From positions 1 through 38,968 of the forward strand of contig JAOTYY010000005.1 of the NCBI GenBank assembly GCA_029861595.1: DNA of 38,968 nucleotides, given 5' to 3'. Under the pieces are notes generated by a model. It did no database searches and was not told the DNA's origin. It saw nothing but the letters and a program-made list of their open reading frames with translations. This DNA is from Gammaproteobacteria bacterium. GTDB taxonomy: Bacteria > Pseudomonadota > Gammaproteobacteria > JAHELT01. The translations under genes were made by a program, and so were the position numbers. Positions 29,662 to 38,968 of this stretch are shown one piece after another. Every line of letters begins with the position of its first letter. The first letter of the stretch is position 1.

Positions 29662-32600
29662 ATGCAGGTTACGAGCGATGCACCGCTGCAGGGGTTTCAT
29701 CCTGCGGTAAGTGATTGGTTTGCGGGGCATTTCGGTGCGCCTACGGCGCCGCAGCGTGACGCCTGGCCGGTCATCAAGGCGGGTGTTAACGCCTTGATCG
29801 CCGCGCCGACCGGTTCCGGGAAGACACTCGCGGCATTTCTGGCGGCGATCGACGACTTGGTGTGGCGCAGCCAGCAGCGCGATTTTTTTGGCGCTCTGGA
29901 AGACGAGACGCTGGTGGTTTACGTCTCGCCGCTGCGTGCCCTGTCGAACGATATCCAGCGCAATCTCGAATTACCGCTGGAGGGCATACGCGCTGCGTTG
30001 CGGGCTCGCGGGCTCGGGGACTCACCGATTCGCACCATGGTGCGCACCGGCGATACGCCGCAAAGTGAGCGCGACCGCATGCGGCGCAATCCGCCGCATA
30101 TTCTGGTCACCACGCCGGAGTCGTTGTACCTGTTGCTCACCAGCGAGTCCGGGCGGAGCATGTTGCGCACCACGCGTACGGTCATCGTCGACGAAATCCA
30201 TGCGCTGGCGGCTAACAAGCGCGGTGCCCATCTGGCACTGTCGCTCGAGCGGCTGCAACAGTTGTGCGGCGAAGACCTGGTGCGCATTGGCCTTTCTGCT
30301 ACCCAGAAGCCGATCGACGAGATCGCGCGTTTTCTCACCGGCGCGCGCGACAGCCACTGCAGGATCATCGATACAGGGCACGTGCGCGAGCGCGATCTGG
30401 CCATTGAAGTCACTGCGTCGCCTCTGGAGGCGGTGATGCCGGGCGAAGCCTGGGACGAGTTGTACGAGCGCCTGGCGGACCTGGTGACCGAGCACAGCAC
30501 GACGCTCATATTCGTTAACACGCGGCGTATGACGGAACGTCTGTCGCGGTATCTGGGCGAGCGCCTGGAGAAACGCGGCCTGCCAGCGGATTGTGTCACC
30601 TCGCATCACGGAAGCCTGGCGCGCGAACACCGGTTCGATGCCGAACAGCGATTGAAAGCGGGCCAGCTTCGAGCGCTGGTGGCGACTGCTTCGCTGGAAC
30701 TGGGGATCGACATCGGGGATGTCGACCTGGTGTGCCAGATCGGTTCGCCACGCACCATCGGCGCTTTTCTGCAGCGGGTCGGCCGCTCCGGCCACGCGGT
30801 CGGCGCGACGCCCAAGGGCCGGTTGTTTCCCACTACACGCGACGACCTGGTGGAGTGCACGGCACTGCTGGACGCGGTGCAGCGCGGTGAGCTGGATCGC
30901 CTGCACATTCCGGTACATCCATTGGATGTGCTCGCCCAGCAGTTGGTAGCGGAAGTGGCAGCCTGCGAATGGGGTACCGAAGCGTTGTACGGCCTGGTTC
31001 GCAATGCCTGGCCGTATCGCGATCTGCAGCGCAAAGATTTCGACGAAGTGGTGCAGGTTCTGGCCGAAGGTTTCGCGACCCGGCGTGGGCGGCGCGCCGC
31101 TTATCTGCATCATGACGCTGTCAACCGGCGTCTGCGACCCCGCCGCAGCGCTCGGCTGACGGCGTTGATGAACGGCGGCGCGATCCCGGATCAGTTCGAC
31201 TACGATGTCGTGCTGCAACCGCAGGGCCAGTTTGTCGGCACGCTCAACGAGGATTTCGCGTTCGAGTCGTTGCCGGGTGATATTTTTCAGCTTGGTAATA
31301 CCTCGTATCGCATTCTGAAAACCGAAATGGGCAAGGTGCATGTTGCCGACGCCGCGGGCGAACCCCCAAATATACCGTTCTGGCTCGGCGAGGCGCCCGG
31401 ACGCAGCGACGAGCTCAGCCAGGCCGTCTCGCGCCTGCGCGAGGAAATTGCCACGCGTCTGGCCGCAGACGGACAGGACGCGACCATCGAATGGCTGGTG
31501 CGCGAACGCGGTATCGTCGGCCAGGCGGCCGTGCAGGTCGTGGAATACCTGGCCGCAGCGCACGCGGCGCTCGGGGCGCTGCCGACTCAGGATACGCTGA
31601 TATTCGAGCGCTTTTTCGACGAAGCGGGCGACCAGCACCTGGTCATTCACTCATCGTTCGGCTCGCGGCTGAATCGCGCCTGGGGGCTGGCGCTGCGCAA
31701 ACGCTTTTGCCGTAAGTTCAACTTCGAGCTGCAGGCCGCGGCGCTGGAAGACAGCATCGTTTTGTCGCTGGGCAGCACGCACAGTTTTCCGCTCGAAGAA
31801 GTGCGTAATTATCTGAAATCGGCCAACGTGCGCGACGTGCTGACCCAGGCGCTGCTGGCTGCGCCCATGTTTCCCACTCACTGGCGCTGGAGCGCCAACA
31901 TAGCGCTCGCGGTGCGCCGCATGCGTAACGGCAAACGTGCGCCCGCACAGTTCCAGCGCATGGATGCCGAAGACCTGATGGCGGTGATATTCCCGGATCA
32001 GCTGGCCTGCGCTGAGAACCTGGCGGGCGAACGGGAGATTCCCGAGCATCCGCTGGTAGCGCAAACCCTGCACGATTGTTTGCACGACGTGATGGATGTG
32101 GACGGTTTGAGCGAACTGCTGCGGCGTATTGAGAATCAGCAGGTGGAAATCGTGGCCTGCGATCTCGCGGGCCCGTCGCCGCTGGCACACGAAATCCTGA
32201 GTGCGAGGCCGTATGCGTTCCTTGATGATGCACCGGCCGAAGAGCGGCGCACGCAACTGGTGCAGGCGCGCCGCTTTACTGCCCCGGAAGACGCTGCTGC
32301 GCTGGGACGCCTGGATTCGTCAGCGATCCAGCAGGTGCGCCAGGAAGCCTGGCCGGAAATTCGCGACGCGGACGAATTGCACGATGCGTTGCTGCTGCTC
32401 GGTTGTATGACGGACGCGGAGTTGCGCAAGCTGCCCGGGTGGCAACGCCATGCTCAGGAATTGCGGCACGGCGGGAGGATAACGCAAGTACACCCGGCAG
32501 CGAGCAAAGCTGGTTTGTGGTTTGCCACCGAGCGCTTGCATATAGCACTCGGGTGTTACGGTGCTTGTCTGCCTTGCGAGCCTCGGGTAGCGCCACTCGC

Positions 32601-34020
32601 CGAGACACCGGATCGGGAACTCGCCTGCCTGGAGCTGGTCCGGGCACGCTTACAGGGTGTCGCAATTTCCAGCGCGGCGGAGATCGGCGCCGAGCTTGGG
32701 TTGGCGAACGCAGACGTTGGCCATGCCCTGTTGATGCTCGAGAGCGAAGGAGTGGCGATGCGCGGCAACTTCAGCGACAGCTGTGAGCAGTGGTGCGAGC
32801 GGGGTCTGCTGGCGCGCATCCACCGCTACACGCTGGAACGCATGCGCCGCGAAATTCTCGCCGTCAGTCCGGTCGATTTCATGCGTTTTCTTTGTGAGTG
32901 GCACGGTTTGGCCACGGTCGGCGATGAGCTGCCGGAATCCCAGGGCGAGACGGCGCTGGCCGACGTGTTGACTCAGCTGGAGGGTTTCTCCGCACCCGCC
33001 GCCGCGTGGGAGGCGGAGTTGTTACCCGCCCGCCTGCATACTTACTGGCCCCAGTGGCTGGATGCGTTAACCGCGGTGGGTAAAGTGCAGTGGACTCGTC
33101 TGCAGCCAGTCAGCGGTACCGGCAAACGTGCCGCGCCACTCAAAACAACGCCGATAACGCTGATGCCGCGCCGAGCGCTGGTGCACTGGCGGCGTGCGGT
33201 TGCGCAGGACAGACCGGCGGTGATTTCCAGTCAGGCACAGAGCGTGCTGAATTCGTTGCATGAAGCAGGCGCATCGTTCTACGACGAGTTGCTCGAGTAC
33301 GGTGACCTGCTGCCCGCGCAACTGGAAGCCGCGCTCGCCGAGCTGGCCGCGGCCGGCCTGGTGACGGCGGATTCGTTCGCCGCGCTGCGCGCTCTTCTGG
33401 CACCTGCACGGCGCTCGCGATCAGGACGCACCGGCAGCAGCGTCGCCGAGGTTGGACGGTGGGCGGCGGTACCGCAATCGGCTCCGCAGCAGACCGGTTT
33501 GCGCCTGCCTGCCGATGCGGTTGAATGTGTCGCATCCGCGCTGCTGCGCCGCTACGGTGTGGTGTTCCGCAAACTGCTGGAACGCGAGCCGAATCTGCCG
33601 CCCTGGCGCGAGCTGTTGTATGTGTACCGGCGCCTGGAAGCACGTGGCGAAATTCGCGGTGGGCGCTTCGTCGATCAATTCAGCGGCGAGCAGTTTGCGC
33701 TGCCGGAAGCGGTTGGCCTGCTGCGGCGGATACGGCGCGAATCGGCGCACGGCGCGATGTATGCAATCAGTGCCGCGGATCCGCTGAATCTGCTCGGCAT
33801 CCTGCTGCCGGGCGAACGGGTTCCGGCGCTCGCCGGCAACCGCATCCTGTTTCGCGACGGGCACGCCATCGCGACGCTAGCGGGCAAGAAAGTGCGCCTG
33901 CTGACAGACCTGGGCCAGGCCGAGGAATGGCGGGTGCACAATGCGCTGTTGCGCCGGCGCATGCCGATGACGCGGCGCCGGCGCAGCGGTTTGAGTCCCG
34001 ATCCCCATCTGAGGCACTGA
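29662..34020 (+). CDS. lhr: Large Lhr-type ATP-dependent helicase (DEAD/DEAH superfamily 2, Lhr core plus CTD)
   Basis: [17 protein letters not shown] (motif I), [10 protein letters not shown] (motif II), [44 protein letters not shown]; about 1452 aa from ATG 29662. Confidence 0.92.
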   Translation: MQVTSDAPLQGFHPAVSDWFAGHFGAPTAPQRDAWPVIKAGVNALIAAPTGSGKTLAAFLAAIDDLVWRSQQRDFFGALEDETLVVYVSPLRALSNDIQRNLELPLEGIRAALRARGLGDSPIRTMVRTGDTPQSERDRMRRNPPHILVTTPESLYLLLTSESGRSMLRTTRTVIVDEIHALAANKRGAHLALSLERLQQLCGEDLVRIGLSATQKPIDEIARFLTGARDSHCRIIDTGHVRERDLAIEVTASPLEAVMPGEAWDELYERLADLVTEHSTTLIFVNTRRMTERLSRYLGERLEKRGLPADCVTSHHGSLAREHRFDAEQRLKAGQLRALVATASLELGIDIGDVDLVCQIGSPRTIGAFLQRVGRSGHAVGATPKGRLFPTTRDDLVECTALLDAVQRGELDRLHIPVHPLDVLAQQLVAEVAACEWGTEALYGLVRNAWPYRDLQRKDFDEVVQVLAEGFATRRGRRAAYLHHDAVNRRLRPRRSARLTALMNGGAIPDQFDYDVVLQPQGQFVGTLNEDFAFESLPGDIFQLGNTSYRILKTEMGKVHVADAAGEPPNIPFWLGEAPGRSDELSQAVSRLREEIATRLAADGQDATIEWLVRERGIVGQAAVQVVEYLAAAHAALGALPTQDTLIFERFFDEAGDQHLVIHSSFGSRLNRAWGLALRKRFCRKFNFELQAAALEDSIVLSLGSTHSFPLEEVRNYLKSANVRDVLTQALLAAPMFPTHWRWSANIALAVRRMRNGKRAPAQFQRMDAEDLMAVIFPDQLACAENLAGEREIPEHPLVAQTLHDCLHDVMDVDGLSELLRRIENQQVEIVACDLAGPSPLAHEILSARPYAFLDDAPAEERRTQLVQARRFTAPEDAAALGRLDSSAIQQVRQEAWPEIRDADELHDALLLLGCMTDAELRKLPGWQRHAQELRHGGRITQVHPAASKAGLWFATERLHIALGCYGACLPCEPRVAPLAETPDRELACLELVRARLQGVAISSAAEIGAELGLANADVGHALLMLESEGVAMRGNFSDSCEQWCERGLLARIHRYTLERMRREILAVSPVDFMRFLCEWHGLATVGDELPESQGETALADVLTQLEGFSAPAAAWEAELLPARLHTYWPQWLDALTAVGKVQWTRLQPVSGTGKRAAPLKTTPITLMPRRALVHWRRAVAQDRPAVISSQAQSVLNSLHEAGASFYDELLEYGDLLPAQLEAALAELAAAGLVTADSFAALRALLAPARRSRSGRTGSSVAEVGRWAAVPQSAPQQTGLRLPADAVECVASALLRRYGVVFRKLLEREPNLPPWRELLYVYRRLEARGEIRGGRFVDQFSGEQFALPEAVGLLRRIRRESAHGAMYAISAADPLNLLGILLPGERVPALAGNRILFRDGHAIATLAGKKVRLLTDLGQAEEWRVHNALLRRRMPMTRRRRSGLSPDPHLRH

Positions 34021-34188
34021 TCCGGAAGGTCGCGGATAGTTCGACTACGGACGATTCGTTTGTTGCGAACCGGCTTGCATGATGTGCGCGGCGTCGCTGG
34101 TCGATAATCGACCGGCAGCCAGCACCGCTACAGACGCCGTGTTCCCGTTGCTGGTTACGGATGGCGCAGTATCACCAAGAGGTTTTAG

Positions 34189-34413
34189 CTACACCGCTAC
34201 ACATGAGACGGTCTCGCAAACCCGGTTGTTGACACCAGGACGAACTTCAAGCGCATCCGAATTACCGATGCCCGTTTCCAGTACCTTTCCTTTTTCACCA
34301 ACGCTGATTCGTTTGACCAGGTCCTCAGCATAGAAGTGGAAGAACAATGGGCCCAGGTGGAGGTCGTATTTTTCTGGAATCGAGCCAATGAACTGCGTGT
34401 GAGTGTCAGACAT
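34189..34413 (-). pseudogene. 5' fragment of a SAM-dependent methyltransferase gene (truncated/frameshifted)
   Basis: MSDTHTQFIGSIPEKYDLHLGPLFFHFYAEDLVKRISVGEKGKVLETGIGN matches the start of a methyltransferase family, then diverges at motif I and stops after ~25 residues. Confidence 0.65.
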
Positions 34414-34502
34414 TGTGCGGGTCGCTCCTCGCTCAATGCGTGGATGGAGGTTAGTTCATCTACTCTTCAACAGAAACTAAGCGAAGCGCGCCGCGAGTTG
34501 TT

Positions 34503-34530
34503 CGAAAACGTTACTGCGGTAACGTTTTCG
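34503..34530. promoter_or_regulatory. Perfect 12-bp inverted repeat CGAAAACGTTAC-TGCG-GTAACGTTTTCG (operator or RNA hairpin)
   Basis: Read directly. Confidence 0.8.
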
Positions 34531-34556
34531 TAGGAGCTGGTTCTTGTGTCACCTCG

Positions 34557-36707
34557 TCATCCGCTGCAGGCGTTGCGATACGTTCCGTTTAACCAGTCCG
34601 CAACCACCGTGCGATAGGCGCTGCTGAAGCGTGATTCACTTGGCCCCCCGGGATAGTTGCTCCACAGATCCTCGCCGGCGAGGTCGGCGATCATGCGATA
34701 GCAGGGTGCGAAGCTGGTTTTGCGGGTGCCTACGGTGAACGTATTGCCCTGGTAAATGGTCGCGTGGTTACCCGGCAGCGGGTAGGGACCTCGGTCCATG
34801 CCCGTCCACGCGGGTAACCTGCCGCCGAAAAACAGGTTGTTCATCATGATCTGGTTTACCTCGCCCCAGGGACGCAGTTGCTCACGCCGGCCCAGCACGC
34901 GCGCGATGGCCGCGGCGAACGTCGCGGTGCGACCGGCACTGGGAAGCCAGGCGGAATCGGTGCTCAGCAACACCCGGTCGAAAAATTCCGCAAGGGTTGC
35001 GTACAGGCCCGTGGTGGCGGTGACATGGTCAAACCACTGGTGCCCGAAACGGGAGCCGAAAACGTCGCGTACGACTTGCCGGTGAAGTCGCTCGAACAGC
35101 GTTGCACCCATACTGTCCAGCTGATACCGGCAATCCCAGTCACGCAGCAAGCGTTTTGCGGCACCGTCCGGTATGTGCGCGAGATATTCCTCGACGAAAA
35201 GTTGCGCCTGCCGGGATTGCACGTCGAATTGCATGTGCTGAAAGTCGGTGGGTAGGAAATCGTGTCTTGCCTGCAACAGCTCCGTGATGCGCTCGCCGCG
35301 ATAAGCCGCCAGCCAGCAAGTGCTGATGCCGGGATGCTCGCCGTAAGTGTGGTCGTCGTTGGTAACGGCGATAAATCCGCTTGCGGGATTCTCCTGAGCT
35401 GGATGCTCGGTGGCGCTGTCGAGCAGTCCCGACCAGCCCTGTGCGCTGTCGAAGCCGGCAGCCGGTCCCAGCCCGCTCCAGGCCTGTTTGCGTTTAGGGA
35501 TGGCCCCTACCAGCTGGTAAGCGATGTCGCCCGCACGGTCAGCGAACACCATATGCAGAGTGGGGAGGTCGGCATTGCGCATGCACACACGCGCCTCGGC
35601 GACGTTACGGCAGCGTAACAGGTTGGTGAACGCGCATAGGCTGGCGAGCCCCCCGTCACCCTGACCGACCCAGCGCCAGCTGAGTGCCGCACCGCGTTGC
35701 GGCCATGTCTCCAGGATGCCCGAGGGCGAGCGCATGCGTACAAACGGTTCGTCGGCGTGGTGTTTGCGCCGGATGGTCTGCGTTGTTACGTCCGGGCGGT
35801 GGTGTTCGCCATCCAGCAATATCTCCTCGCCTCGCAGGTGCTCCACAAAGAAGTCACAGGTGTCGGCACAGCTGTAGGTGACTCCCCAGGCGAGGTGGCG
35901 ATTGCGGCCGCTGAGGAATCCAGGCAGGCCAGGCAGCGTGGCACCGGTGACGCATTCGTCGCCCAGTGTGACCTGGGCGGCATAGATGACCGCGGGCAGC
36001 CGGTTGACTTCCAGGTGCGGATCGTTGGCGAGCAGCGGACTGCCGCTTGCACTGCGGGCCCCGGATACCACCCACGCGTTACTGCCGCCGCTGCCACCCG
36101 CTGCGATGCCGAAGGCCTCACCCGGATACAGTGGCGGCAGCTCATGTACTTCATCGAGCAGGTCGGCCGCGTTCGCCTGCAGTGCCGGGCACAGGCTCTG
36201 CAGCAGCGTTATGTCGACACCCCGTCGCAGCGCGTGTTGCATGAAGGACTCCACTACGCGCTGACCTTCGGCGAGACCCAGATAGGCGGCGAGCTTGAGC
36301 AACAGCAGCACGTCGTGCGCGCGAAACGGCTCCGGTCGTCCGGTTACCAGGCGATACAGCCACGGGTAGTGGCGCCCCCGTGCGCTGTTCACGCCGGCAG
36401 CGTAGGCTTCGATGTAACTGCGGTAAGGTTCGCCAAGCTCGGGAAAGTGCCGTTCCGCATCCTGCGCCAATCCCAGGCGGCGGAAATAGCGATCCAGACC
36501 CAGCGTCTGATCGTTGTCGGTCAATCGCTCGCATACGCGCCCCTGCGCAAGCGTTCTCATCAACTCGATCTGTGCGCCGCGGTCGCGCCCGTGCGCGAAA
36601 CCCAATCCGAACATGGCGTCTGACCAGGTGTTTGCCTGCACCCGGGTGAGACCGCTAGCCGTGGTATTTACGGTGAGCTCGCCTTCAACACCACGAATTA
36701 TGGACAT
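34557..36707 (-). CDS. Penicillin acylase family protein (peptidase S45, Ntn hydrolase)
   Basis: AAGGSGGSNAWVVSGARSASGSPLLANDPHLEVNRLPAVIYAAQVTLGD with nucleophile Ser after Gly; N-terminal DAMFGLGFAHGRDRGAQIELMRTLAQGR. Confidence 0.92.
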   Translation of the reverse strand: MSIIRGVEGELTVNTTASGLTRVQANTWSDAMFGLGFAHGRDRGAQIELMRTLAQGRVCERLTDNDQTLGLDRYFRRLGLAQDAERHFPELGEPYRSYIEAYAAGVNSARGRHYPWLYRLVTGRPEPFRAHDVLLLLKLAAYLGLAEGQRVVESFMQHALRRGVDITLLQSLCPALQANAADLLDEVHELPPLYPGEAFGIAAGGSGGSNAWVVSGARSASGSPLLANDPHLEVNRLPAVIYAAQVTLGDECVTGATLPGLPGFLSGRNRHLAWGVTYSCADTCDFFVEHLRGEEILLDGEHHRPDVTTQTIRRKHHADEPFVRMRSPSGILETWPQRGAALSWRWVGQGDGGLASLCAFTNLLRCRNVAEARVCMRNADLPTLHMVFADRAGDIAYQLVGAIPKRKQAWSGLGPAAGFDSAQGWSGLLDSATEHPAQENPASGFIAVTNDDHTYGEHPGISTCWLAAYRGERITELLQARHDFLPTDFQHMQFDVQSRQAQLFVEEYLAHIPDGAAKRLLRDWDCRYQLDSMGATLFERLHRQVVRDVFGSRFGHQWFDHVTATTGLYATLAEFFDRVLLSTDSAWLPSAGRTATFAAAIARVLGRREQLRPWGEVNQIMMNNLFFGGRLPAWTGMDRGPYPLPGNHATIYQGNTFTVGTRKTSFAPCYRMIADLAGEDLWSNYPGGPSESRFSSAYRTVVADWLNGTYRNACSG

Positions 36708-36801
36708 TTCTTAATAAAATTTTGAGAAACATTCGATAATTATAAGAAAAATATGAAATTTTTATTGTAATTTCCTCTGAATCACGATACAAATCCCGTT
36801 C

Positions 36802-37287
36802 ATGCATGCGCTGGCCAGCCAATCCAACGCCTTCATTCAGCATCCTGAAGCGATTCCGGCGCGTTTGTGCGTCACCTCCAATCACGACACGCTGGGTATG
36901 GACCTGATCGCTCACGGGCGGGGCGGCGTCTGCGTCCCCAGTGTACTGCGCTACCAGCCGGGTACACCGCTGCAGGTTCGGGTTTTCGTCGGGGGCAGGG
37001 AACTACGCTACGACGGTCTGGTGCTGTGGCGGCGCACACGCCGGGAGGGGTTCGAACTGGGCCTGGGCTTTGCCACCGACGATGCCGCGTTTCGTGCGCG
37101 CATGATCGAGCAGTTATGTCACATAGAAGCCTACCGCCAGCACGCAATGACGGCGGGGCAGCCGCTGGATTTCGATCGTGCGGCCCAGCAGTGGATCGCT
37201 CGTTACTCGGACGGGTTCCCGCAGATCGGCGGGTGCTGCGGTTCAATGCCCGCGCGACATGCGCAACCAGGTGTAGCGGTCGGCTGA
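36802..37287 (+). CDS. PilZ-like domain protein (c-di-GMP motif degenerate)
   Basis: IPARLCVTSN...GRGGVCVPSVLRYQPGTPLQVRVFVGGRELRYDGLVLWRRTRREGFELGLGFATDD resembles a PilZ beta-barrel; canonical DxSxxG not intact. Confidence 0.6.
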   Translation: MHALASQSNAFIQHPEAIPARLCVTSNHDTLGMDLIAHGRGGVCVPSVLRYQPGTPLQVRVFVGGRELRYDGLVLWRRTRREGFELGLGFATDDAAFRARMIEQLCHIEAYRQHAMTAGQPLDFDRAAQQWIARYSDGFPQIGGCCGSMPARHAQPGVAVG

Positions 37288-38256
37288 GCGAACTTCGACC
37301 TGCTTGATTTCGCTGCCGCTCAGCACCGTCAACGGCACTTTGACGCCGGCGTCGCCCAGCGACCAAACCTTGCGATAGAAATCGGCCATCGAAGCGATGC
37401 TCTGTCCGGCGACCTTGACGATAATGTCGCCGCGCGTGACACCGGCGCGCTGCGCGGGGCCCTCGCTGGCGACGTGCGCGACGAACAATTTTTCGCGCGC
37501 TTCCTCGGTATAGATACCCAACCAGGGTCGCGGCGGTGTTTGCGGACGGCCGTCGGTGAGCAGATCGGCCATGGCGGGCATCAGCCGGTCTATCGGTACG
37601 AACATGTTGCCCGGCAGGTACTCGTCCGGCTGTGCGTCATTGACCGCCAGCGAACCGATGCCGAGCAGACGCCCTTCTTCGTCCAGCAGCGCCGCACCGC
37701 CGAACGCCGGATGCGGCGGCGCCGTAAAGATCGCATCGGTCAGCAGGTATTCCCAGTAGCCCGCGAATTCGCGGCGTGACGTCACCACCGCGGGTTGTAC
37801 ACCTCGTGACCCGCCGAAACTGACGATCAGTACCGGCGTATCCTGTTTGAGGCGCCGCGAACTGCCGAGATGTATCGGGCGCAGATCCACCGGGCCGATG
37901 GCGCGCAGCAGACCGAAACCGCTCGCATAGTCGTAGCCGACGATTTCCGCGGGCAGCCGCTGCCCGGTTGCCAGAGTGACTTCCGCACTCTGTGCTTCGA
38001 GGATCAGATAGCCGATCGTTACGATCAGGCCATTGGTATCGATGAGCACCCCGGAACCCGCCCGTTCGGTGCCCAGCGTCCGTGCGGTGCGTGCGGTGTC
38101 GGGAACCTGCGCCCAGACCGCCACTACGCCGCCGAGCAATTCAGGCACTTGGGTTTCGCCATCATCCGCGGACAGCGCGCCCGTCAGCAGCGTGAGTATC
38201 ACCGCCGGCACAGCCAGCTTGCAGCGCCGCGCGGTAATTGCATCGCAGTTGGTCAT
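37243..38256 (-). CDS. S1C (HtrA/DegP-like) trypsin-fold protein with PDZ domain, apparently catalytically inactive
   Basis: GSGVLIDTNGLIVTIGYLILEAQSAEVTLATGQRLPAEIVGYDYASGFGLLRA ... AFGGAALLDEEGRLLGIGS ... PDZ PWLGIYTEEAREKLFVAHVASEGPAQRAGVTRGDIIVKVAGQSI. Confidence 0.85.
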   Translation of the reverse strand: MTNCDAITARRCKLAVPAVILTLLTGALSADDGETQVPELLGGVVAVWAQVPDTARTARTLGTERAGSGVLIDTNGLIVTIGYLILEAQSAEVTLATGQRLPAEIVGYDYASGFGLLRAIGPVDLRPIHLGSSRRLKQDTPVLIVSFGGSRGVQPAVVTSRREFAGYWEYLLTDAIFTAPPHPAFGGAALLDEEGRLLGIGSLAVNDAQPDEYLPGNMFVPIDRLMPAMADLLTDGRPQTPPRPWLGIYTEEAREKLFVAHVASEGPAQRAGVTRGDIIVKVAGQSIASMADFYRKVWSLGDAGVKVPLTVLSGSEIKQVEVRSADRYTWLRMSRGH

Positions 38257-38487
38257 ACCGGTTCCACCGTGAGTGTCCGCACAAGCGCTCCAAGGGTTGC
38301 TGGCAGTTTACGCCTCCCGGCGGCAAAGAGGGATCAAATACACGCACCGAGCGGCATACAAGTTGCAGCCGGAAACTGATCGGCGGCCAGATGGTTTGTA
38401 GCAACCTGCGCGCCGCGACCGTACCATGGCCGAATCGCGCTGCAACGGCCGCGAACCAGGATCTGACCGCGTACCTGAAACGACCTC

Positions 38488-38968
38488 ATGCCACTTCCCG
38501 ATTATCATGGCAACAACATCGTCAATCTGATGGCGAGCATCGAAACCGCTTTAGGCGGACGCAGCGACTATGTGCCGCTTGCGGCGCTCGATATCGAGCA
38601 ACTCGCCGCCGCCCGCACTATCGTGCTGCTGGTAATAGACGGTCTCGGTTACAACTACCTCACTGACAGGGGTGAGCAGACCTACATGGCAAGCACTGCG
38701 CGGGCGCCTTTGACTACCGTGTTTCCGGCTACCACCGCGGCTGCCGTCACCACTTTTCTGACCGCCAGTGCGCCGCAACAGCACGCGCACACCGGTTGGT
38801 TTACCTATTTCGAGGAAGTGCAGAATGTCGTCGCGGGTCTGCCCTGCAAGGTACGCGGCAGCGGCGAGTCGATCTCGAGCCGCGAACTGGGCACGCTGTT
38901 CGACGCCCAGCCGTTGTTTCAGCGCAGCAACCGCAGCAACTTCGTGCTGTCGCCGGAGTCGATCGCTT
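38488..38968 (+). CDS. Alkaline phosphatase-superfamily protein (type I phosphodiesterase/nucleotide pyrophosphatase-like), 3' truncated by window
   Basis: TIVLLVIDGLGYNYLTDRG ... APLTTVFPATTAAAVTTFLTASAPQQHAHTGWFTYF. Confidence 0.85.
   Translation, partial: MPLPDYHGNNIVNLMASIETALGGRSDYVPLAALDIEQLAAARTIVLLVIDGLGYNYLTDRGEQTYMASTARAPLTTVFPATTAAAVTTFLTASAPQQHAHTGWFTYFEEVQNVVAGLPCKVRGSGESISSRELGTLFDAQPLFQRSNRSNFVLSPESIA

Noticed and set aside
30022-31650. 542-aa minus-strand ORF inside lhr
   Set aside because: Antisense to conserved helicase motifs; shadow ORF.
35697-36623. 308-aa plus-strand ORF antisense to the penicillin acylase
   Set aside because: Acylase on the minus strand has clear motifs; this is a shadow ORF.

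Overview
The window is GC-rich (by eye) and looks like chromosomal DNA from a gammaproteobacterium, mostly housekeeping genes. From left to right it contains: the tail of a type II secretion operon (gspK-L-M-N); cysQ; a DUF3187 protein; a small Rieske protein; a SnoaL/DUF4440-like protein with a gamma-glutamyltransferase-family enzyme; an AmpG-like MFS permease; xthA / pyrE; a DUF4124 protein; the coaBC-dut-algC-argB block; radC; a degenerate GGDEF protein; bioF-bioB / comF; ubiA; gor; mug; a Cache-HAMP-class III cyclase; a methyltransferase; MAPEG; SDR; an OmpA-like lipoprotein; an orphan lipoprotein; a large Lhr helicase; a methyltransferase gene fragment; an S45 penicillin acylase; a PilZ-like protein; an S1C/PDZ protein; and the start of an AlkP-superfamily protein. 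I see no CRISPR array, prophage, rRNA or tRNA, and no clearly new multi-gene system. The observations most worth following up are: (1) a BioF homologue in the biotin cluster with Gln in place of the PLP-binding Lys; (2) a GGDEF domain that lost its active site but keeps an RxxD I-site, so it may be a c-di-GMP receptor; (3) a ~332-bp MITE-like element filling the algC-argB junction, whose terminal repeat may supply the argB Shine-Dalgarno; (4) an HtrA/S1C-PDZ protein that appears to lack all three catalytic residues; (5) a BirA-operator-like site between bioB and comF; (6) perfect inverted repeats and a decaying methyltransferase fragment in intergenic DNA. All family calls come from reading motifs in the translations; no database search was run.
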